11,155 nt of DNA from an uncultured Pirellulales bacterium (lineage in GTDB: Bacteria > Planctomycetota > Planctomycetia > Pirellulales > Lacipirellulaceae), in NCBI GenBank assembly GCA_947258835.1, contig CAMYJY010000183.1, positions 1-11,155 of the forward strand. Direction: 5' to 3'. The notes under the pieces are model-generated. The model saw only the letters and a list, made by a program, of their open reading frames with translations, had not been told where the DNA came from and searched no databases. The position numbers were made by a program, and so were the translations under genes. The first letter of the stretch is position 1. Each line of letters opens with the position of its first letter. This document shows, one piece after another, positions 1 to 5,656 of this stretch.

Positions 1-306
1 TGCCTGCCCACAACGTGCGGCCCATTTTTCCAGCTCGGCTTGGTTGTAGGTGTTGTCGATCGATAGCATGGGCCGGGCATGCGCGACGCGGCGAAAACCG
101 TCCAGCGGCTCACCCCCCACCCGCTGCGTGGGGCTGTCGGCAGTGATCAGGTGGGGGTGGGCCGCTTCGAGTTGCTGCAGCTGGTCCAGCAAGCGGTCGT
201 AGTCGCGATCCGAAATGGTTGGGCGAGCATCCACATAGTAGCGACGATCATGGGCGCGAATTTCTTCGCGGAGGGCGTCGAGAGCGGATTGGGGATCGGT
301 TGTCAC
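1..306 (-). CDS. ligA: NAD-dependent DNA ligase, N-terminal part (runs off left edge)
   Basis: Seals nicks in duplex DNA during replication and repair, using NAD+ as adenylate donor. Only the first 102 codons are in the window. The visible part matches the LigA N-terminus: the helical Ia domain that binds the nicotinamide half of NAD+, with RRYYVDARPTISDRDYDRL around residues 20-38, then HPHLITADSPTQRVGGEPL and a PMLSIDNTYN stretch leading into the adenylation domain. The catalytic KxDG lysine would lie just beyond the left edge, so activity cannot be judged. The start is a GTG at 304-306. It is preceded by a purine-rich GCAGGGA about 10 bases upstream, and residues 2-15 align naturally with the family N-terminus. 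The gene diverges from the UvrA-like gene, with a promoter candidate at 344-372. An open plus-strand frame across the same bases (79-477) is an antisense shadow. Confidence 0.93.
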   Translation of the reverse strand, partial: MTTDPQSALDALREEIRAHDRRYYVDARPTISDRDYDRLLDQLQQLEAAHPHLITADSPTQRVGGEPLDGFRRVAHARPMLSIDNTYNQAELEKWAARCGQA

Positions 307-343
307 GAGCTGATTATCCCTGCTGCTGAGATGCAAGCTTTGT

Positions 344-372
344 TTTGTAGCACAGTGCGGCAGGGCTGCCAA
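344..372 (-). promoter_or_regulatory. Candidate sigma-70 promoter for ligA
   Basis: Read on the minus strand, TTGGCA (367-372; 5 of 6 matches to TTGACA) is followed after exactly 17 bases by TACAAA (344-349; 4 of 6 matches to TATAAT). Transcription would begin near 337, giving a leader of about 30 bases before the GTG at 306. Spacing and location are right for a primary-sigma promoter. The sigma factor in this window keeps the region 2.4 and 4.2 residues that read such elements. No experimental support is available. Confidence 0.45.
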
Positions 373-403
373 CGTGCTACCAACAGCCAAGGAGAGCCCT
401 GCC
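359..403. repeat. 9-base inverted repeat flanking the ligA -35 element
   Basis: GGCAGGGCT at 359-367 and AGCCCTGCC at 395-403 are perfect reverse complements separated by 27 bases. One arm lies inside the spacer of the ligA promoter candidate and the other lies upstream of its -35 element. It could be a bipartite operator, or a coincidence in GC-rich DNA. Confidence 0.35.
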
Positions 404-411
404 CACACATG

Positions 412-475
412 AGCCGGTGGGCGATAGCCCCGGTTCTGACGCGTCTCACGGAACCGGGGCGATCGCCCATCGGCT
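412..475. repeat. Long stem-loop in the ligA/uvrA divergent spacer
   Basis: Bases 412-436 and 451-475 are reverse complements over 25 positions. The exceptions are one G-T pair (417/470), which becomes a G-U wobble in plus-strand RNA, and one A/G mismatch (426/461). The core CCCCGGTTC / GAACCGGGG is perfect. The 14-base loop (437-450) contains the palindrome GACGCGTC. There is no T-run after either arm, and both neighbouring genes read away from it, so it is not an ordinary intrinsic terminator. It could be a leader structure of the uvrA transcript, a protein-binding palindrome, or a REP-like mobile palindrome. Confidence 0.8.
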
Positions 476-494
476 AAGGCCCGACAGAGGGCCG

Positions 495-516
495 CCCCTG
501 CTGTCCTCAGGGGTTT
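495..516 (+). terminator. Small hairpin followed by TTT upstream of uvrA
   Basis: CCCCTG (495-500) pairs perfectly with CAGGGG (508-513) across a 7-base loop and is followed by TTTA. A 6-bp stem with only three Ts is weak for an intrinsic terminator. It may act as a leader structure or attenuator ahead of the UvrA-like gene, or be incidental. Confidence 0.2.
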
Positions 517-541
517 ACCGCTTGGATTCCCGTGCGACAAT
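514..541 (+). promoter_or_regulatory. Weak candidate promoter for the uvrA-like cluster
   Basis: TTTACC (514-519; 4 of 6 to TTGACA), a 16-base spacer and GACAAT (536-541; 4 of 6 to TATAAT) lie 37 bases before the GTG start at 578. The match is mediocre and other arrangements are possible. It is listed because the cluster must have a promoter in this spacer and nothing better was seen. Confidence 0.2.
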
Positions 542-577
542 AAAACGTTTCGCCTCGAACCCAAACGACCCCACCCC

Positions 578-3145
578 GTGCCCCAGATTGAGTCGGCAAA
601 CCCAACGGCCATCCGTCTCCGCGGAGTTTCGGTCAATAACCTGCGTGCGGTCGATCTGGACCTCCCGCATCGCCAGCTGATCGCCTTGTGCGGCGTGAGT
701 GGCAGTGGCAAGACCAGCCTGGCCCTGGATACCTTGTACGCTGAGGGCCAGCGGCGCTACATGGAGAGTTTCTCCACTGCTACGCGTCAGTTTTTGCAGC
801 AGTGGGATAAACCGGCCGCCGACAGCATCACCGGTCTGCCACCCGCACTGGGCGTAGAGCGGAAACATGCGGCGCGTTCGAGTCGGGCCACGGTGGGCAG
901 TGCCACGCAGATCAACCAGCCACTGCAAGTTCTCTGGGCGCGCCTGGGGACCGTTATGTGTCACGGCTGTGGTCAGCCCGTAACGCATGACTCCGCGGAG
1001 TCGGCCGCCGCTTGGCTGGCCCAATTTCCGCCAGGCACCAAGCTGATGCTTGGTTTTGCCACTCCGCGGGATGACGCGCAAGAGGACGCAGCCTGGCTGG
1101 CCGATTTGCTGGCCCTCGGCTATCGCCGGGTGGTGTGTGCGGGACAAGTGATTGATTTGGCAATGGCAGATGACGCCGTGCTGGCCGGAACGCCGGCTGT
1201 GGAGGTGGTGCTCGATCGGCTGGTGGTGGCGACTGCTGCAGAGCTGCGTCTGCTCGATCGGCTGGTGGTGGCGACTGCTGCAGAGCTGCGTCTACGCGAC
1301 TCGCTAGAAAATGCGCTGGCAGCAGGCCACGGCGGATGTGTCGTGTGGCTTGACGCTCGTGAAGCCCCTGGCGGGGAAGACACACCGGTTCGGTCACGGA
1401 CTCTGGATCGTCGCGACTGGCTGGAGCGCCGCTTCAGTCAATTTTTCCGCTGCGCGGCCTGCAATCTCGACTACCCGCCGCCCACGCCTCAGCTAGTAAG
1501 CCTGGATGCCTCGTGCGATACGTCTGCAGGAACCAATGCGTCTCCGGTGGCCTTGAAGGTCCACTGGGGTGGGCTCAGTCTGGCCGCGGTGGGTGAGCTA
1601 AAAATTTGCGAGGCACTGCCCTGGTTTCGCGACTTAAAACTGTCCTCTTCACAGCAAGAGCTCGGGCGACTATTGCTGGAGCAAGTCGTCACCAAACTGG
1701 AGTATCTGGAGCAGGTGGGGCTGGGCCATGTGCAGCTGGCACGTCCGCTCGCTACGCTCAGTACGGGCGAAGCGCAGCGGGTGGCCCTGACCGCTGCCCT
1801 GGGCTCCAACCTAATGGGTATGTTGTACGTGCTGGACGAACCGTGCGTGGGTTTGCACCCCCATGACATGCCGGCAGTCGTCCAGGCCATCCATCAACTG
1901 CGGGATCGCGGCAACACGGTGGTCGTGGTGGAGCACCAACCGGACCTGTTGGTGGCAGCCGACCACATTGTGGAATTGGGCCCGGGAGCCGGAACGGACG
2001 GGGGCCGGGTGATCTTTCAGGGCCCGCCGCAAGCGCTGCTAGGCAGTCAGGCCAGTCGCACTGGACAGTGGCTCGCTGGCCAGCGGACGGTGGGGAAAGT
2101 GGGCCAGCGGCGCCCCGCCAATCAGGGGTGGCTACGGCTGCAAGGCGCACGGGGGAATTACCTACAAGATCTGACCGTTCCATTTCCGCTGGGTGTCTTG
2201 TGTGTGGTGGCCGGTGTCAGTGGGGCCGGTAAGAGTACCCTGGTCCAGCAGACACTATTTCCGGCCGTTGCCGAACAGCTACAGTTCAAGGTGGAGCCAG
2301 GAGCGCCGTACACCGAGCTGCAAGGTGCAACCCAGCTTGACGATGCGGTGCTCATGGACCAAAGTCCCATCGGTCGCACGCCCCGCTCGAATCCGGTGAC
2401 GTATATCAAGGCGTTTGCTCCCATCCGCACGCTGTTTGCCAACACGTCCGCGGCCCAGGCCCGCGGTTTGAAGGCCGGTGATTTTTCCTTCAACGTGGCC
2501 GGGGGCCGCTGTGAGGCTTGTCAGGGAGCGGGGTTCACGCAGATCGACATGCGTCTGATGGCGGATGTCTATCTCCGCTGTCACGACTGCCAGGGCCAAC
2601 GCTATCGCCGGGAGGTGCTGGACGTAAAATATCGCGGGCGTCACATTGCCGAGGTGCTGGACCTCACAGTCCGAGAAGCCTTTGCCTTTTTCCGCGGCCA
2701 ACGCAAAATCTTGGCGCGGCTCAAATGCCTGCTGGACGTGGGGCTGGATTATCTGCGGTTGGGGCAACCCGCCAATACGCTTTCCGGTGGGGAAGCGCAG
2801 CGATTGAAAATGGCCACCTACATCGCGGCTCCCCGCCGCGGACGGACCCTGTTTGTCTTGGATGAGCCGACGCAGGGCCTGCATTTTTCTGATGTGTTGC
2901 AGTTACTGGATTGTTTTGATTCGCTGTTGGCGATGGGCCACACGCTGGTGGTGGTGGAACACAATCTGCTGCTGATGCAAGCGGCCGACTATATTATCGA
3001 GTTGGGCCCCGGACCGGCCGCGGCCGGCGGCCGGGTGGTGGCTTGCGGTACCCCCGAAGAACTGGCCGATCATCCGGACTCTCTCACGGGCAAGTATTTA
3101 GCGCCCCAGCTCCGCCGCGCTGCTGCCGCCCAGGAGGAGGCATAG
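578..3145 (+). CDS. UvrA-family excinuclease ATPase, compact paralogue
   Basis: Twin-ABC ATPase of the UvrA family, which finds DNA lesions for nucleotide excision repair; 855 residues against about 940 for E. coli UvrA. Seen: first Walker A GVSGSGKT (39-46), CHGC (128-131), DRLVV segment (about 213), signature LSTGEAQR (394-401), Walker B LYVLDEP (416-422); second Walker A GVSGAGKST (546-554), C-x2-C-x19-C-x2-C zinc module (C645, C648, C668, C671), signature LSGGEAQR (735-742) and VLDEP (760-764). The first zinc module is degenerate: CAAC at 292-295 has no matching second pair. The stretch to the first signature is about 100 residues against about 230 in E. coli, so the DNA-contacting insertion domain is largely missing. 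Residues 212-225 are exactly duplicated as 226-239. The GTG start at 578 puts the first beta-strand at the family position; no clear ribosome binding site precedes it. The protein is more likely an accessory UvrA than the main one. Confidence 0.9.
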   Translation: MPQIESANPTAIRLRGVSVNNLRAVDLDLPHRQLIALCGVSGSGKTSLALDTLYAEGQRRYMESFSTATRQFLQQWDKPAADSITGLPPALGVERKHAARSSRATVGSATQINQPLQVLWARLGTVMCHGCGQPVTHDSAESAAAWLAQFPPGTKLMLGFATPRDDAQEDAAWLADLLALGYRRVVCAGQVIDLAMADDAVLAGTPAVEVVLDRLVVATAAELRLLDRLVVATAAELRLRDSLENALAAGHGGCVVWLDAREAPGGEDTPVRSRTLDRRDWLERRFSQFFRCAACNLDYPPPTPQLVSLDASCDTSAGTNASPVALKVHWGGLSLAAVGELKICEALPWFRDLKLSSSQQELGRLLLEQVVTKLEYLEQVGLGHVQLARPLATLSTGEAQRVALTAALGSNLMGMLYVLDEPCVGLHPHDMPAVVQAIHQLRDRGNTVVVVEHQPDLLVAADHIVELGPGAGTDGGRVIFQGPPQALLGSQASRTGQWLAGQRTVGKVGQRRPANQGWLRLQGARGNYLQDLTVPFPLGVLCVVAGVSGAGKSTLVQQTLFPAVAEQLQFKVEPGAPYTELQGATQLDDAVLMDQSPIGRTPRSNPVTYIKAFAPIRTLFANTSAAQARGLKAGDFSFNVAGGRCEACQGAGFTQIDMRLMADVYLRCHDCQGQRYRREVLDVKYRGRHIAEVLDLTVREAFAFFRGQRKILARLKCLLDVGLDYLRLGQPANTLSGGEAQRLKMATYIAAPRRGRTLFVLDEPTQGLHFSDVLQLLDCFDSLLAMGHTLVVVEHNLLLMQAADYIIELGPGPAAAGGRVVACGTPEELADHPDSLTGKYLAPQLRRAAAAQEEA
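1211..1294 (+). repeat. Exact 42-base tandem duplication inside the uvrA-like gene
   Basis: Bases 1211-1252 and 1253-1294 are identical except for the last base (g versus a). Each encodes LDRLVVATAAELRL, so the duplication is in frame and adds 14 residues. Ordinary UvrA proteins have a single DRLVV segment running into a RLxDSxExAL helix, so one copy here is extra. Confidence 0.97.
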
Positions 3146-4051
3146 ATGCAAATCTCCACCACGGGACTGAGGTGGCAGCTCGGACTGGCCGCCGATACGA
3201 CCGCCCGCCTTTACTTCAGCGCACCAGCCGAGTCGGACATCGTGCAGATCGCCGGTCACCTGCGGGGGCCCTCCAGTGCATTGGCCCGCACCTTGCCGGC
3301 CAGCTATGCCGTGCAGCCGCTGTCCCGTGCCGCGGGGCAGCCGTGCTTGGCCGAAGTCGTCTTGCCCGATCCGTGCTATTGGACACCCCAGTCGCCTTTT
3401 CTCTACGATGTGCAGCTCGAACTGACAGCCGCTGATCATACCACCGACCGTCTGGAAACCTGCCTTGGCCTCCGCCGTTGGGCCGTGGAGGGGAACCATG
3501 TCTCTTGGGAGCGGCGACGGTATGTGTTGCGAGGGGTTGGTGCCGATGCACCAACTGCTGACGTGATTGCTGCTGCCCGAGTGGCCGAGTTGGCTCTGCT
3601 GGTAGCACAACCGGAGGCGGCGCTGTGCCAAGAGGCCAGCCGCTGGGGCGTGCCGCTGGTGGTGGACCTGCGTGGGCTAACGTGCAGCAACAGCGGTGGC
3701 TGGGGTTACGACTGGGCGGCTGCCGTCTTGGTGGTTTTGGCGGAGCCCGCCCAGGTCGCGTTGTGGCAGCGGCAGCCGCATAATTTTTTGCTGGCCACGT
3801 GCCTGACTCCCCAGACACCAGCTGCCGCGGTTGCCGGTGTGGATGGCGATCTGTGGGCGGTAGAAATAGGACCGGGCGAAACACCGCCCACTTGGTTGGC
3901 CTCCGCGACGAAACCTGTGCTGGTCATGCGCGGGCAGGCAGATCGTGCGCCGGGAGAATTTTCGCGGCGGGCCTGTGACCGTTTGCAGCAAGAGCTGGCA
4001 CCGGCGTTTGACCTGGCCGGCTACTTCGTGATCCCCGGGGACATGCCATGA
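3146..4051 (+). CDS. Glycoside hydrolase family 2-like protein lacking catalytic residues
   Basis: Function unknown, 301 residues. Residues about 65-131 (PDPCYWTPQSPFLYDVQLEL, then LETCLGLRRWAVEGNHV and RRYVLRGV) follow the pattern of family 2 glycoside hydrolases at the junction of the immunoglobulin-like sandwich and the TIM barrel: W-x-P-x-x-P-x-L-Y-x-V, then GLR-x-(V/I), then an RGV strand. What follows resembles an eroded barrel (PLVVDLRG about 170-177; KPVLVMRG about 256-263). I see no catalytic Asn-Glu pair and no nucleophile Glu motif, and the barrel is too short, so it is unlikely to be an active glycosidase. There is no signal peptide, so it should be cytoplasmic. The start is secure: ATG directly follows the UvrA stop, with GGAGGAGG at 3133-3140, five bases upstream. 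Its end overlaps the next gene in ATGA. The sandwich assignment is moderately sure; the role is unknown. Confidence 0.85.
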   Translation: MQISTTGLRWQLGLAADTTARLYFSAPAESDIVQIAGHLRGPSSALARTLPASYAVQPLSRAAGQPCLAEVVLPDPCYWTPQSPFLYDVQLELTAADHTTDRLETCLGLRRWAVEGNHVSWERRRYVLRGVGADAPTADVIAAARVAELALLVAQPEAALCQEASRWGVPLVVDLRGLTCSNSGGWGYDWAAAVLVVLAEPAQVALWQRQPHNFLLATCLTPQTPAAAVAGVDGDLWAVEIGPGETPPTWLASATKPVLVMRGQADRAPGEFSRRACDRLQQELAPAFDLAGYFVIPGDMP

Positions 4052-5088
4052 ACTCGCCCGCGGATTTGCCCCAGCGCTACGAGCGCCAGCAACGTTTTGC
4101 TCCGCTCGGTGCCACCGGCCAGCACAAGTTAATGACCGCGCGGGTGCTCATTTGTGGTTGTGGTGCGCTCGGCTGCGCGGTGGCCGATAGCTTGGTACGG
4201 GCTGGCGTGGGCTGGTTGCGGATTGTAGACCGCGACTTTGTGACGCTAGAAAATTTGCATCGACAAGTGCTCTTTGACGAAGCGGATGCTACCCAGGGCT
4301 TGCCCAAGGCGGTGGCGGCAGCCAGCCGCTTGTCGGCCGTGAATTCGCTGGTCTCCATCGATCCGGTGGTGGCCGATTTGCAGGCGGGCAATATTTCGCA
4401 GCTGGCCCAGGGTGTGGATCTGTTGATCGATGGCACCGATAATTTTGAGACGCGGTACTTGCTCAACGATTACGCGCATGCGGCGGGCATTCCCTGGATT
4501 TTTGCCGGCTGCGTAGGTGCCGCGGGGCAAACGATGACGATTGTTCCTGGCGAGACGCCGTGTCTGTCCTGCCTCATGCCCGCGCCCCCCCCAGCGACCG
4601 ACCTGCCTACCTGCGAGACCACCGGTGTGTTGCTGCCGGTGGTCAGTCTGCTGGCCGCCCTGCAGGCGATGGCGGCGATCAAACTGCTGAGTGGCCAGCA
4701 GGCGGCGCTGGACAGGCAGCTGACGGTGGTGGATTTGTGGCAGAATAAATTGCGCTCAGTGGGTGTGGCCAGGAGCCGTCAGCCGGACTGCCTCACCTGC
4801 GGTCGCCAAGAATTTGTCTGGCTGCGCGGTGCGCGAGGGGCGGCCGCCACGCGGCTGTGCGGTCAGAACGCCGTGCAAATTGCGGCGGGTGCTACCGGGC
4901 CACTGGAACTGCCCGTGCTAGCAGAAAAACTGCGGGCTGTGGGACCGGTGACCAGCAATCCCTTCCTGGTGCGATTGGCGGTGGACGGCTACCAGCTGAC
5001 TATTTTTGCCGATGGACGCACGATCGTGGGGGGCACGGATGACCCGGCGGTAGCCCGCACTGTGCTGGCAAAATACGTCGGTCATTGA
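4048..5088 (+). CDS. ThiF/MoeB/HesA-family adenylyltransferase (E1-like) with C-terminal extension
   Basis: Enzymes of this family adenylate the C-terminal glycine of a ubiquitin-like sulfur carrier (ThiS or MoaD) with ATP, for thiamine or molybdopterin synthesis or related thiolation. Seen in 346 residues: nucleotide loop GCGALGC (37-43), VDRD (D61), ENLHRQ (N69, R72), K87, the IDGTDNFETRYLLND motif (127-141), zinc cysteines C172/C175 and C248/C251, and a conserved cysteine in TCETTGVLLPVVS (C189). These motifs are intact, so it should be active. Residues about 268-346 form a separate small domain (NPFLVRLAVDGYQLTIFADG, then GTDDPAVAR) in place of the rhodanese domain of MOCS3-type enzymes. 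The ATG overlaps the upstream stop as ATGA, which implies translational coupling. No sulfur-carrier or thiamine/molybdopterin gene is in the window, so the partner is unknown and moeB versus thiF cannot be chosen. A run of eight Cs (4585-4592) does not disturb the frame. Confidence 0.92.
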   Translation: MNSPADLPQRYERQQRFAPLGATGQHKLMTARVLICGCGALGCAVADSLVRAGVGWLRIVDRDFVTLENLHRQVLFDEADATQGLPKAVAAASRLSAVNSLVSIDPVVADLQAGNISQLAQGVDLLIDGTDNFETRYLLNDYAHAAGIPWIFAGCVGAAGQTMTIVPGETPCLSCLMPAPPPATDLPTCETTGVLLPVVSLLAALQAMAAIKLLSGQQAALDRQLTVVDLWQNKLRSVGVARSRQPDCLTCGRQEFVWLRGARGAAATRLCGQNAVQIAAGATGPLELPVLAEKLRAVGPVTSNPFLVRLAVDGYQLTIFADGRTIVGGTDDPAVARTVLAKYVGH

Positions 5089-5200
5089 AGTTAAACCCCC
5101 GCCTAATTCACCAGCTTCCCACCGCCGCTTTAAGTTATACCGGTCAGGTGGCTGGACCTTGAGCCCTGGCCGACAGGGTGTCGATACTGGCGGTGGTGTT

Positions 5201-5437
5201 TGAACCACGACGAAACAACGGAAACAACGAATCAATCAACGAAAAATTGTTACTATTCAGCCAAATGACGCAGCCTGCTCGAAAGATTGGTCGTAAGTGC
5301 AACTGCCTCTTGAAGATAAGTTTAAGCCTGAGCATAACTTTGAAGGGGTTGCTCTTACGACCTGACTACTGCAGATGGCTGAAGTATTACGAAAAATTAA
5401 GTCCCTGTTCGTCGTTGCGTTGTTTCGTCGTGGTTCA
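5201..5437. mobile_element. Fold-back, MITE-like element with 20-base terminal inverted repeats
   Basis: Bases 5201-5220 (starting TGAACCACGACG) and 5418-5437 are perfect 20-base reverse complements. Inner parts mirror each other too. TTCAGCCA (5256-5263) faces TGGCTGAA (5376-5383), and GGTCGTAAGTGCAAC (5289-5303) faces GTTGCTCTTACGACC (5348-5362) with one mismatch. The left end also holds GAAACAACG twice in tandem (5212-5229). The 237-base unit has no credible coding capacity and is less GC-rich than its surroundings. This layout is typical of a miniature inverted-repeat element. I found no convincing target-site duplication (only TT/TTT at the edges) and no transposase nearby. Alternatively it is a structured RNA or a lineage-specific palindromic repeat. 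Confidence 0.6.
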
Positions 5438-5656
5438 TTTGCTGCCACAGGAAAGGCTGAGAGGAGAGTGAATTGCTGTCGGTGCGCGCAGACGGTTGCC
5501 CAAATCTTGTGCCGAACGGGATTGGGGCCAGCCAGCAGTGGCACCCAGCGATCGACAAGCGCGGACTTCAGCACCTGCGCGCAGGGCTTAGAGGCTCTGG
5601 GTGCGCACTTTTCTTTTTTAAGCCACGGAATCACCGGTCAGGAGACAAGGTTCAGC
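5438..5656. other. Non-coding leader region upstream of the kinase gene
   Basis: This is the remainder of the 568-base gap between the ThiF/MoeB-like gene and the kinase; the rest is 5089-5200 plus the fold-back element. A plus-strand frame in phase with the kinase is open back to an ATG at 5375, but that start lies inside the fold-back element. The extra 94 residues do not look like a protein domain. Apart from the hairpin at 5582-5619 I see no RNA gene or strong promoter here. Bases 5089-5200 hold only weak inverted repeats. Confidence 0.5.
5582..5619 (+). terminator. Possible leader terminator or attenuator before the kinase
   Basis: CAGGGC (5582-5587) pairs with GCTCTG (5594-5599), including one G-U, over a 6-base loop. 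A few bases later comes the T-rich tract ttttctttttt (5609-5619). The distance between stem and T-run (9 bases) is longer than ideal. It sits 38 bases before the kinase ATG, where a terminator would act as an attenuator or end a short upstream transcript. Confidence 0.3.

Noticed and set aside
459..466. GCGATCGC as a cyanobacterial HIP1-type motif
   Set aside because: I noticed it only here, inside the arm of the long stem-loop; the proteins do not point to a cyanobacterium.
79..477. Open plus-strand frame of 132 codons over the ligA region
   Set aside because: It is antisense to a clear LigA N-terminus, and its translation has no recognisable domain; its upstream part depends entirely on the ligA codons.
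954..1397. Minus-strand open frames across the uvrA-like gene
   Set aside because: Antisense shadows common in GC-rich genes; the plus-strand frame has all UvrA motifs.
4048..5088. E1-like enzyme as part of a CBASS or ubiquitin-like antiphage system
   Set aside because: No E2-like, JAB peptidase, cyclase or effector gene is nearby, and the domain layout with two zinc CxxC pairs fits the ThiF/MoeB type.
5119..5196. 8-base inverted repeat CCACCGCC / GGCGGTGG downstream of the ThiF/MoeB-like gene
   Set aside because: Short, 62 bases apart and of simple GC-rich composition; no T-run, so not supported as a terminator.
5375..5656. 94-residue N-terminal extension of the kinase
   Set aside because: The frame is open, but its ATG lies in the fold-back element, the residues look like translated non-coding DNA, and the ATG at 5657 has a ribosome binding site at 5641-5645.
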